Made by a program: the position numbers and the translations under genes. This document shows positions 46,141 through 54,448 of a stretch of 64,000 bases of DNA, in pieces. The stretch's first letter is position 1. Every line of letters begins with the position of its first letter. Origin of the DNA: Chloroflexota bacterium (lineage in GTDB: Bacteria > Chloroflexota > Anaerolineae > Anaerolineales > UBA4823). The stretch covers positions 186,001 through 250,000 of the forward strand of contig JAKOUW010000096.1 in the NCBI GenBank assembly GCA_029782365.1, written 5' to 3'. A model generated the notes under the pieces. That model ran no database searches, was not told where the DNA came from, and saw only the letters and a program-made list of their open reading frames with translations.

Positions 46141-48576
46141 CTAAATTAACCGTTGAATCTCTCCGTTGATGTCAATCATGGATTGGGAATCGACCTCAAC
46201 TACACTCTCATTCAGTTTTCTGCAAATTGTGCGAATGCGCTGCAAAGAAATTTGAGCATTGATTTCCCCTTTGCTGTACTGCCGTTGAATAAGCTCCGCC
46301 TCTTTTTGGGTGTTCGTCAACAACTTCTCTACCCCTTCAACCACCCTTTGCCGATTTCGATTGTTTGCCGCCACCCTGGTCCACATGCGTTTCGATTCTT
46401 CCAGTCTTCGTTCCTGATCACGATAACGATTTTGTTCCTCTTGTGCCATGGAAACAACATCCAACAATTTTTGTTCAATCGTTTGATACTCTTCCGACAG
46501 TTGATTGATTTTCTCTGCCGTGCCTTCCAGGTATTGCTTATCCAAATGCAATGCCTCATACCGCTTCTCCAAGGAATCGAATATTGAACGTTCAATGCCT
46601 GGCTTTCGAGTAGTAGGAGGCCAGGATTCCGCGTTGTCGGGCAGCACTCTGCTGTACTTATTCTTAGCTTCCTGAGCATTTTCCCTATTTTTTTCTAATC
46701 GGCTGTGCTCCTGAATGATCGGAATTGCAACCGTTTCAAACCTCTCAAAAATATCATTGTCCCTGGCCCAATTTTGCTGTAGAAAAGTGAGCATCTTCAA
46801 TCCGCTTTCCGCTGAATCTCCAGATGAGCCAGGATGTAAAGAATGAATCGATCGCTCAGTTTCCATGATAAGATGGTCGTCGGAGCGAATGAATTTTCGT
46901 AATTGGACCAACAATTCCTCAATAGATTTTTGCCTTCGGATTATTTCACTTTCCAATGCAGAATTACACTTTTCTAAGAAAACTGGAATCTGCCTCAAAA
47001 TATGTTCGCTCTGGTTAATTTTCTTGAGGAAATTCTCATCTGCAGTTTGTTTGACTTCTTCTGCACTTTGATCAATTTGATTTTGAATTTTCTTAGCTTC
47101 CCCAAAATATTTCTTCTTCAAGAAAGTATTTGCCTCAAGAATTCCGAGCAATTCTCCTATTAAAATTTTTCCTTTATTTTGTTCAGCCATCGTTAGATCA
47201 CGGATTCGATCTAATTCTTGAAGCCGAATCTGTGCATTATTCACGCGAGGCGGAATTTTTCTCAGGGAATTATATAAACTTCGAAAGTTCTCCAACCGAT
47301 CAGTCAGCATAGTCTCTGGGATTGTTGTTTCACGAATTGCCCGTTCAACCTTCCCAATTAGTGAAATTGCTTTATCAAGCTCTTGATGTAATTCACCCAC
47401 CTGATCTGATGCATCGTAGTTGCGCAGGTGATAACGTGCCAAATTATTGGCTGTTTGAGCTAATAATCTTAGTTTTTGACCTGCGTTTTGAATTTCATCG
47501 GTTTTGGACAAGAAAATATATTCAGCCAGCTGTTTCTTCATCTCCCCGAGCGATGCGCTTAGCTGTTGAATTTCACTTAATAGTATGTTGGCTTGTTGGT
47601 TTTGACTCTCTAGAGACAGAACTAAGTTTTGATTATTCTTATCCATTAAAGCCTGCAAAGAGGATTGGTAATTGAACATTTTTCGCTTACTCTCAAGTAA
47701 GGTTAAAGAAATCTCTGATTGCTCAAGACTCTCAATTTGCTTATTCGCCAGACCAAATTCCCGCTGGACTGTCTCTAAAACCTTTTCTCTTTGGATTATT
47801 AATTCAAACCAATTATTGATCTGGCTGCATGTTTGCAAGATTTGGGGTGACGCGCTCTGGTACAACCTCAAAACGCGTATTGTTTCATGCTTATCAGAAT
47901 TCTTCAAAATGATGTCTTGGTCGGAAGAAAGATACACGATGGGTACCTGGATTAAAAAGCTGGATAACCAATCTTCCAAAAATAATCCTGCTTTTTGGAT
48001 GGTATTATCATTAAAACCATAGCTATGTATTTTTTCCAAGACGACTTGTGAATCTTTAATCTTCCCCACCAAATCTTGACAGCTCTTGGCAACAGACCAG
48101 CTAAAATCAACCATTTGAGCTTGCATGGTTTCAATTTCATCCAGAGTTATATCGGAGGAGATAACTTCGCTCATTAATTCCCTTGTTCTTTCGAGCAAGT
48201 TCTTCCAATGGATAGGCTTAATCAACAATCCCTTTAACTCTCTATTTCCACTTATACCTCGAGCGTCTTCATTCAATGTTGAATATGATTGCAGATTTCT
48301 CTTTGCCTTTAACTCCGCTTGAACTTGCAGTTCTGAGATTTTACGGGCTTTTTCTCCATACTCCCCAGGATCGTCGATTGAAAAATCCAAGCTTTGTGTT
48401 CTCACTTTGGCAAGCCGGTTTTGCTGTTGCCGAATTTTTCCCCGCAGGTCCCCAAACAGAGAATAAACTTCTTTTCTCCACTTTACCAGCAAGATATACA
48501 TCCCATACACGATCAATCCTAAAAGAAAAGGCGCAATCCCTAACAAAAACCAGCCCAACGAAAAGTTTTCCTGCAC
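46141..48576 (-). CDS. EzrA-like membrane-anchored coiled-coil protein
   Basis: 811 residues, starting at a GTG with AAGGA upstream. One N-terminal membrane helix (about residues 8-31, FLLGIAPFLLGLIVYGMYILL) is followed by a short basic stretch and about 770 residues of almost continuous predicted coiled coil, rich in Gln, Glu, Leu and Lys (LEQSEISLTLLESKRK, QNRYRDQERRLEESKRMW). No enzymatic motif is visible. The layout resembles septation-ring regulator EzrA or other cell-division/envelope scaffolds, but I see no sequence proof of homology. It follows the PfkB kinase by 5 bp and may be co-transcribed. Confidence 0.75.
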   Translation of the reverse strand: MQENFSLGWFLLGIAPFLLGLIVYGMYILLVKWRKEVYSLFGDLRGKIRQQQNRLAKVRTQSLDFSIDDPGEYGEKARKISELQVQAELKAKRNLQSYSTLNEDARGISGNRELKGLLIKPIHWKNLLERTRELMSEVISSDITLDEIETMQAQMVDFSWSVAKSCQDLVGKIKDSQVVLEKIHSYGFNDNTIQKAGLFLEDWLSSFLIQVPIVYLSSDQDIILKNSDKHETIRVLRLYQSASPQILQTCSQINNWFELIIQREKVLETVQREFGLANKQIESLEQSEISLTLLESKRKMFNYQSSLQALMDKNNQNLVLSLESQNQQANILLSEIQQLSASLGEMKKQLAEYIFLSKTDEIQNAGQKLRLLAQTANNLARYHLRNYDASDQVGELHQELDKAISLIGKVERAIRETTIPETMLTDRLENFRSLYNSLRKIPPRVNNAQIRLQELDRIRDLTMAEQNKGKILIGELLGILEANTFLKKKYFGEAKKIQNQIDQSAEEVKQTADENFLKKINQSEHILRQIPVFLEKCNSALESEIIRRQKSIEELLVQLRKFIRSDDHLIMETERSIHSLHPGSSGDSAESGLKMLTFLQQNWARDNDIFERFETVAIPIIQEHSRLEKNRENAQEAKNKYSRVLPDNAESWPPTTRKPGIERSIFDSLEKRYEALHLDKQYLEGTAEKINQLSEEYQTIEQKLLDVVSMAQEEQNRYRDQERRLEESKRMWTRVAANNRNRQRVVEGVEKLLTNTQKEAELIQRQYSKGEINAQISLQRIRTICRKLNESVVEVDSQSMIDINGEIQRLI

Positions 48577-48581
48577 TCGGT

Positions 48582-49508
48582 CTATCCTTGATTTTTTAAC
48601 GGCGGTTCACCCCATCCCGCTACAGCCCCAAAGTGACGGACAATGCGTGCTCCAGCCTCATTGCCTGTTTCACACGCCTGAACATAATCCTTTCCTCCAA
48701 CAATCCCGCTGATCAAACCAGCGGCGAAAGCATCTCCTGCGCCGGTTGTGTCTTCAACTTCCGGAACAGGCAAACCGGGAATAGTTCTGGACCTTTTATT
48801 ATCTGTAATCCTGCAGCCTTCAGAGCCCAACTTGATGATTACATTTTTTACACCGTGGGATAAGAATAATTTCGAGGCTCTTAAGGGGTCGTGTTCACCT
48901 GTTAACCTCGCTGCCTCTACTGCATTGCACAAAAAAATATCTAATCCACCCAATATAGGCCACAAAACATCTGGATGGTCCATGCGCGGTGAATGAACAA
49001 CATCTAATATCGTTACAATTCCATGGTTTTGGGCTTTGATCAATTTCTCGCACAAACGCACATCAAACAAACCCATTAAAACAAAAAAACCGGCTACTGC
49101 AAAAACCTTAGTGTTGCGCGTTATATAATCTTCAATATCCAAGGATTCAACAGTCAGAGTTGAATTTGAACCCGGTGCATGGATAAACCGCGGTTGCTTC
49201 TGACGATCAACCAGCCCAACTGAAACTGCCGTTGGAAATTGATCAACCTGGCGAACATAGCGCAAATCAATTCCCCATCTCTCCCATTTCATAAGCAAGA
49301 GTCTCGCGGCATCATCTGCTCCACATCTCGCGACTAAAGCTGTTTCAACCCCCAATGCAGCGAGGCCGATTGCTACATTCGAACCGCATCCACCTGGCGT
49401 TACAATGGATTTTTCGAAGGAAAGCGAATCATACCGTGGAACCTCTTCGATCGGATAACAAATAATATCGAGAGTTACATTTCCTGCAACAACAGCTTCC
49501 ATTTCCAC
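48582..49508 (-). CDS. PfkB-family carbohydrate/nucleoside kinase
   Basis: 308 residues of the ribokinase fold. GGCGSNVAIGLAALGVETALVARCG is PfkB signature 1; the catalytic Asp is in EVEDTTGAGDAFAAGLISG (signature 2, with the anion hole GAGD). VIIKLGSEGCRI is also typical. It phosphorylates a sugar or nucleoside; substrate unknown. AGGTGGA precedes the ATG. A terminator-like hairpin stands upstream of it and a coiled-coil protein gene follows. Confidence 0.9.
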   Translation of the reverse strand: MEMEAVVAGNVTLDIICYPIEEVPRYDSLSFEKSIVTPGGCGSNVAIGLAALGVETALVARCGADDAARLLLMKWERWGIDLRYVRQVDQFPTAVSVGLVDRQKQPRFIHAPGSNSTLTVESLDIEDYITRNTKVFAVAGFFVLMGLFDVRLCEKLIKAQNHGIVTILDVVHSPRMDHPDVLWPILGGLDIFLCNAVEAARLTGEHDPLRASKLFLSHGVKNVIIKLGSEGCRITDNKRSRTIPGLPVPEVEDTTGAGDAFAAGLISGIVGGKDYVQACETGNEAGARIVRHFGAVAGWGEPPLKNQG

Positions 49509-49520
49509 CTCTTAGAAACA

Positions 49521-49579
49521 AAAAGCGCAGAATTCCACCCCGGCAAACCTGATTGGCTCCTGAACGGCGTTTCTGCGCT
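49521..49579 (-). terminator. Terminator-like hairpin after the Cys-rich gene
   Basis: On the - strand AGCGCAGAA pairs perfectly with TTCTGCGCT across a 38-nt loop, followed by TTTTTGTTTC. It ends 13 nt ahead of the PfkB start. The long loop is unusual; termination or attenuation are both possible. Confidence 0.55.
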
Positions 49580-49628
49580 GGTGCGAAAGATCATACAAAC
49601 CAGCTATAGCTTTTTCGGATTTTTTGCT

Positions 49629-49862
49629 CTAATAATCATCTTCGTCATCGACCCAAAGATCCTCATCCTCCTCGTCGACATCTACTTCTTCCCACTCGTC
49701 CAATTCCTCTTCTTCTTCAGAATCCCAATCGTCTTCTTCCACATCCGCCGCTCGCGAGAATGTCAAACATCCCATATCGGGATCAATTTCGACAGCCGCA
49801 GCGCCACAATAACCATCATCCAAGAATACACAATCAACATAATGGCAATTTATTCGTGGCAT
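49629..49862 (-). CDS. Small Cys-rich protein with acidic tail (DUF1540-like)
   Basis: 77 residues. The N-terminal 35 residues contain four Cys (6, 11, 19, 32) in a pattern like the short DUF1540 metal-binding domain (CHYVDCVFLDDGYCGAAAVEI). The remaining 40 residues are almost all Asp and Glu with some Trp and Val. A strong ribosome site (AGGAGG) precedes the ATG. Such proteins are of unknown function; zinc binding is likely. The acidic tail may bind cations or basic proteins. A 7-bp inverted repeat (TGTTGAA/TTCAACA, 49884-49911) sits in its upstream region and could be an operator. Confidence 0.75.
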   Translation of the reverse strand: MPRINCHYVDCVFLDDGYCGAAAVEIDPDMGCLTFSRAADVEEDDWDSEEEEELDEWEEVDVDEEDEDLWVDDEDDY

Positions 49863-49919
49863 AAAATCCTCCTAATATTGAATTGTTGAACCATTTTGAG
49901 AGTTTTCAACATGGAATAT

Positions 49920-51200
49920 TTATTTTAATATCCAGGCTTTCACCTGGGAACCAATCGGCAGTGATTTTACCTCAGAAGGCACAATTATAAAAGCATTTGC
50001 TTGAACTAATGAAAGTAAATTTCCAGAACCCTGATGTCCAGTCAGAAAAGCAACCTGCTTCCCTTCTACATCTTTGACAATCACCCGTAAATAGCTTTCT
50101 CTTCCATCAGATGAGATTGCTTCGCCCAGATATACTGTTTGTACCTTGCGCTGCCAGGTAAAATTTCCCGCCAACTTCATTAAAGCTGGTCGGACGAAGA
50201 CTTCGAACCCCACATAAGCGGAAACAGGATTCCCGGGTAATCCGATAAAAGGGACATTCTTATAAGATCCAAAAGCTACTGGCTTTCCTGGGCGCATATT
50301 TACACGCCAAAAATTTAATTCGCCTGTTTCCTGCACAACTTCCCGCATATAATCATAGGCCCCGACGCTTACGCCGGCGGAAGAAATCAGTATATCGGCC
50401 TGGTTCTCAATTGCAGCTTCAAGATGTGAGCGAATATCGGAAATATCGTCCCGCGCCAGGCACCTGTAAGCGAGTTCGCAGTTTGCATCGTCAATTAGGC
50501 CGGCCAGTGTATAGGTATTTGAATCAAAAATTTTTCCTGGAACAGGATCTTCACCGGGTTGAAGTAATTCATCCCCTGAAGAAATCAAAGCAATTCTGGG
50601 TTTCCGGTATACCTTAATCCCTTTTATGCCTAACATGGCCAATAAACCGATGTCCTGTGGCCACAGCATTTTTCCCTGGGTAAAAATCTCCTGCCCTTGG
50701 ATGATATCTTGACCGATCGTTCGAATGAAATCTCCCTCATTTACATTTGATTTGATCCACACAGAATCCAGAGGTTCTTCTCCTGGAAAGAGGACTGCAC
50801 GGTCCGTTAATTCGATCGGCACCACACAATCAGCACCTGCAGGCAGCATTGCGCCTGTCATAATTCTCGCACATTGGCCCGAATGAATCTGAAAATTAGG
50901 AACTACCCCTGCCGCAATATCCCCAACTACATGCAAACAGATAGGGCTATCCTCGCTCGCATCTCTTAGATCTGCAGATAGAGCAGCGAAACCATCCATT
51001 CCCGAATTTGTAAAAGGTGGGTAATCTTGGCTTGAAACAATGCTCTCTGCTATAGTTCGATTATACGCTTCACTCAAATTCACCCATTCGGTTGAAACTG
51101 CATGAATATGCGCCAGGATTCTCTCTTGAGCATCTGGTACATTGATTAAAATTCCGTCAGCCTGGCTTAATAGGTGTTGATGTTTCAAATCTGGGATCAA
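49920..51200 (-). CDS. moeA: Molybdopterin molybdenumtransferase MoeA
   Basis: 426 residues, beginning at a TTG. Inserts molybdate or tungstate into adenylylated molybdopterin. Motifs: YPPFTNSGMDGFA, the GDIAAGV and ARIMTGAMLPAGADCVVPIE segments, RIALISSGDELLQPGE, ISSAGVSVGAYDYMREV, and GLPGNPVSAYVGFEVFVRPAL, with an OB-like C-terminal domain. Relevant to the aldehyde ferredoxin oxidoreductase in this window, which needs the same pterin. An extended -10 box lies 21 nt upstream. It lies 30 bp after the RelA/SpoT gene. Confidence 0.95.
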   Translation of the reverse strand: MIPDLKHQHLLSQADGILINVPDAQERILAHIHAVSTEWVNLSEAYNRTIAESIVSSQDYPPFTNSGMDGFAALSADLRDASEDSPICLHVVGDIAAGVVPNFQIHSGQCARIMTGAMLPAGADCVVPIELTDRAVLFPGEEPLDSVWIKSNVNEGDFIRTIGQDIIQGQEIFTQGKMLWPQDIGLLAMLGIKGIKVYRKPRIALISSGDELLQPGEDPVPGKIFDSNTYTLAGLIDDANCELAYRCLARDDISDIRSHLEAAIENQADILISSAGVSVGAYDYMREVVQETGELNFWRVNMRPGKPVAFGSYKNVPFIGLPGNPVSAYVGFEVFVRPALMKLAGNFTWQRKVQTVYLGEAISSDGRESYLRVIVKDVEGKQVAFLTGHQGSGNLLSLVQANAFIIVPSEVKSLPIGSQVKAWILK

Positions 51201-51221
51201 CCAAATAAAGTTTGCGGCGGG

Positions 51222-51230
51222 ATTATACCA
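51222..51230 (-). promoter_or_regulatory. Extended -10 promoter of moeA
   Basis: TGGTATAAT on the - strand, 21 nt before the moeA start and directly after the RelA/SpoT stop codon. It gives moeA its own promoter. Confidence 0.6.
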
Positions 51231-53489
51231 TTAACCAGGCCGCATCCTGTGGGCATCCAACACATTGGGCAATGCTTCAATGCGCGTCAACACCCGAGCT
51301 AACTGTTCCAAATCACGAACCTCCAGGATCAGGTGAAAATCAGCCATGTTGTATTTATTCGTATAATCCACGCCTACTTTCACGCTCCCCATATTGATCC
51401 CCTCGTTTGTGACCAAAGTGGCTACATCTTTCATCAATCCATCCCTGTCATATGCTTTAATTCGTACGGATACCGGATACGTTCTTTTTGCTTCACCCCA
51501 TCCCACACGCACAATTCTTTCACGATCGCGCATCCCCAGGATATTCGGACAGTCTGCTCTGTGAATGGTTGCGCCTCGGCCGCGAGTGATATACCCCACG
51601 ATATCATCTCCGGGAACGGGATTACAACAGCGCGCCATCGTAGTCAACAAACCCTTGAGGCCAACAACGGAAATTGTGTCGTGGCTCTGGATTCCTGCGC
51701 CTTTTGTTGTTCGTTCACCGAAAGTGATCCCTTCATCATCTTTTTCACCTTCCATCAAAGCGGTCGCCAACTTGGGCATCGAAATGCCTTCTGTGCCGAT
51801 GGCTGCATACAAATCTTCAACTGACCGAAAATCAAGCCTTTTTGCCAGGTTTTCCAGGTTGACGTCTGCCAGGCCTAGGCGGTGTAATTCCTTTTCCAGC
51901 AGTTCTCGCCCCTGTGTAATATTTTGTTCCCTTGCTTGTCGCAAAAACCAATGGCGAATTTTCGATTTCGCTCGCTGTGTTTTTACCAGGCCAAGATTCG
52001 GGTTCAACCAATCCCGGCTGGGCCCGCCGCGTTTCGCAGTTAAAATTTCCACTCGATCACCGGTTTTGAGCGCGTAATCTAAAGAAACAAGTTTTCCATT
52101 CACCTTCGCACCCCGGCAGCGATGACCGATATCAGTATGCACATGATATGCAAAATCTATCGGCGTCGATCCAGCTGAAAGATCGATCACATCACCTTTT
52201 GGTGTAAATACATACACTCTTTCCTCGAATACATCGGTTTGCATGCTGTCGAGGAAATCACTCGCATTTTTGACATCCTCCCGCCAATCCATAAGGGAGC
52301 GGAACCACAATATCCTGCGTTCGAAGGCTTCGTCGCGTGAAGAGGTTCCTTCCTTATATCGCCAATGTGCTGCAATGCCCAACTCTGCATCCTGGTTCAT
52401 TTCCTGCGTTCGGATCTGTACTTCCAAGGTTTTGCCATCTTCATAAATAACTGCTGTATGCAGTGAACGGTAAAAATTATCTTTCGGGGAAGCGATATAA
52501 TCATCAAATTGACCGGCGATTGGCCTCCAGCTCGTATGGATAAAACCTAACATGGTATAACAAGACGGCACATCAGGGACGATGATTCGTACGCCGCGCA
52601 CATCGTGTACGTCTTCGAAAGTAACACCTTTGCGGGTCATCTTTTTATAAATCGAATAAATGTGTTTCGGTCGGCCAGTGATGTCCGCCTTAATCCCCGC
52701 CTGTCGAGCGATAGCACCCAAACGATCAATAATGGTGCCCATTTCTCGTTCTCGGTCCACACGCCGATCATTTAGAAAGCCGGCGATTTCCTTGTATTTT
52801 TCCGGACTTGTGTACCGAAACCCCAGGTCTTCCAATTCCCACTTTATCTGCCAAATTCCCAGGCGGTTAGCCAGCGGCGCAAAAATATCCAATGTCTCCT
52901 GGGCAATACGCCTTCGCTTCGATTCGCTCAAATGACCAAGCGTCCGCATATTGTGGAGACGATCCGCCAATTTAATGAGCACCACCCGCACATCATCGCC
53001 CATCGCCATGAATGTCTTTCGCAAAGTTTCATGAGTCAATTCCTGCTTCCGGCTCTTGGCGATTTTTTCCAATTCATCGATCGGGTCTGGTTGTCCCCTC
53101 CTCTCCGCAAGCTGGCGCGCAAATTCGTTTTTTTCGTCTTCTTTCGAAGATTGGTCGCCGCGAGACACACGAGGCAGTTGCGTGAGCTTGGTAACGCCAT
53201 CGACCATCGTAGCCACCTCATCGCCAAATTCTTTCGAGAGGTCGTCGAGCTTGATATTCGTATCTTCCACAGTGTCATGCAACAGGCCAGCGGCCACCGT
53301 CTCTGCTGGAACATTCATTTCTGATAAGATTGACGCGACAGCCACGCAGTGGTTTATGTAAGGTTCGCCCGATGCCCTGGTCTGAGTTTTGTGAGCTTCT
53401 TCGGCTAATTTGTAAGCCCGCATCACCATTTCGCGATCATCTGGTGTGTAATATTCGGGTAAACTTAGCATTAAATCATCAATTTTCAT
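51231..53489 (-). CDS. rel: RelA/SpoT-family (p)ppGpp synthetase/hydrolase
   Basis: 752 residues, full-length RSH. HD hydrolase domain with intact His71-Asp72 and Glu75-Asp76 (LLHDTVEDT) and a downstream VKLADRLHNMRT-like motif (IKLADRLHNMRT). Synthetase domain with DVRGVRIIV and YRSLHTAV; then TGS (VFTPKGDVIDLSAGSTPIDFAY), a conserved zinc-finger/helical region with CCNPVPGDDIVGY, and a C-terminal ACT domain. The charge-reversal motif in the synthetase reads QFDD (residues 327-330). That is nearer the EXDD of monofunctional RelA than the RXKD usual in bifunctional enzymes. The HD site looks active, so it is probably bifunctional. Confidence 0.95.
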   Translation of the reverse strand: MKIDDLMLSLPEYYTPDDREMVMRAYKLAEEAHKTQTRASGEPYINHCVAVASILSEMNVPAETVAAGLLHDTVEDTNIKLDDLSKEFGDEVATMVDGVTKLTQLPRVSRGDQSSKEDEKNEFARQLAERRGQPDPIDELEKIAKSRKQELTHETLRKTFMAMGDDVRVVLIKLADRLHNMRTLGHLSESKRRRIAQETLDIFAPLANRLGIWQIKWELEDLGFRYTSPEKYKEIAGFLNDRRVDREREMGTIIDRLGAIARQAGIKADITGRPKHIYSIYKKMTRKGVTFEDVHDVRGVRIIVPDVPSCYTMLGFIHTSWRPIAGQFDDYIASPKDNFYRSLHTAVIYEDGKTLEVQIRTQEMNQDAELGIAAHWRYKEGTSSRDEAFERRILWFRSLMDWREDVKNASDFLDSMQTDVFEERVYVFTPKGDVIDLSAGSTPIDFAYHVHTDIGHRCRGAKVNGKLVSLDYALKTGDRVEILTAKRGGPSRDWLNPNLGLVKTQRAKSKIRHWFLRQAREQNITQGRELLEKELHRLGLADVNLENLAKRLDFRSVEDLYAAIGTEGISMPKLATALMEGEKDDEGITFGERTTKGAGIQSHDTISVVGLKGLLTTMARCCNPVPGDDIVGYITRGRGATIHRADCPNILGMRDRERIVRVGWGEAKRTYPVSVRIKAYDRDGLMKDVATLVTNEGINMGSVKVGVDYTNKYNMADFHLILEVRDLEQLARVLTRIEALPNVLDAHRMRPG

Positions 53490-53599
53490 CGAGTTGAATT
53501 TCCATAGAAATTATTTTTGTCTCAGGCTCATCGAATTCTTTGTAAACAATAGTAACGCAAAAGTATAATACGAATATACCATCTTGCCATCTCATTTTC

Positions 53600-53638
53600 T
53601 AATCAATCGCAACAAATTCCAGTCCTTAATCAATCGCA
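53600..53638 (+). repeat. 12-bp direct repeats before the ABC export operon
   Basis: TAATCAATCGCA occurs at 53600-53611 and again at 53627-53638 (27 bp start to start). The second copy covers the -35 position of a possible promoter whose -10 is TACAAT (53653-53658), 35 nt before the first ATPase gene. A regulator-binding pair is likely. Confidence 0.5.
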
Positions 53639-53693
53639 TATGTGAATTGTGCTACAATCGTCTGGGATAGAAAACCAGTTTACTTGAATCGAT

Positions 53694-54437
53694 ATGCACG
53701 GAAAAACCCAATTGCCAGATCTCAACAACCAGGTTCAAATATACTGGAAAAATGTAACCAAAATTTATTTAAGCGAAGCTGGTGAATTTACAGCGTTGAA
53801 ATGCGTGAATGCACAAATAATCAAGGGGGAGTTTGTAGGCATCATTGGTAAATCAGGCGCCGGGAAATCAACTTTGTTGAATATGCTCACGGGCGTAGAC
53901 CACCTGACATCCGGTGAGGTTCTCGTATCCAGCCCTGATGCCACAGTCCCAGTTTCAATTCATCGATTGCGCGAAGACGAGCTGGCCCGCTGGCGCGGCC
54001 ACAACATGGGTGTGATTTTTCAATCTTTTCAGCTTTTACCGATGTTAAATTTATTGGAAAACATCATGCTTGCAATGGATTTATGCGGCAATTTCCATCC
54101 AGTACACAGTTTGGAAAATGCGTATGAACTTCTCCGGCTGGTGGAGCTCGAAGAACATGCAAAAAAATTGCCGGCGTTCATTTCTGGCGGGCAGCAACAG
54201 CGTGTTGCGATTGCCAGAGCCCTTGCCAATGATCCGCCAATTTTGGTGGCTGATGAACCAACGGGCAGCCTTGATTCGGTCACTGCCGATTCGATTTTTC
54301 GGGTTTTTGAAAAATTGATCCAGCAAGGAAAAACAGTTGTAATGGTTACGCACGACAACAGCCTTGCGCCCCGCTTTACTCGCCGCCTTTATATAAGAGA
54401 TGGCGAAATTTTCAATCATTTGGAGCAGTACAATTAA
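53694..54437 (+). CDS. ABC exporter ATPase (MacB/LolD-type)
   Basis: 247 residues. Walker [16 protein letters not shown]-loop GVIFQSFQLLPMLNLLENI, signature ISGGQQQRVAIARALANDP, Walker B ILVADEPTGSLDSVTAD, H-loop VMVTHDN. The motif set is that of MacB/LolD/FtsE-type ATPases which pair with FtsX-like permeases. An extra 20-residue N-terminal stretch (KTQLPDLNNQVQIYWKN) is unremarkable. It is the first gene of a four-gene export unit whose second gene is another ATPase. Confidence 0.92.
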   Translation: MHGKTQLPDLNNQVQIYWKNVTKIYLSEAGEFTALKCVNAQIIKGEFVGIIGKSGAGKSTLLNMLTGVDHLTSGEVLVSSPDATVPVSIHRLREDELARWRGHNMGVIFQSFQLLPMLNLLENIMLAMDLCGNFHPVHSLENAYELLRLVELEEHAKKLPAFISGGQQQRVAIARALANDPPILVADEPTGSLDSVTADSIFRVFEKLIQQGKTVVMVTHDNSLAPRFTRRLYIRDGEIFNHLEQYN

Positions 54438-54448
54438 GGTACATCACA

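Noticed and set aside
51565..52077. 170-codon + strand frame inside the RelA/SpoT gene
   Set aside because: Antisense to an intact multi-domain protein with all motifs in the other strand.
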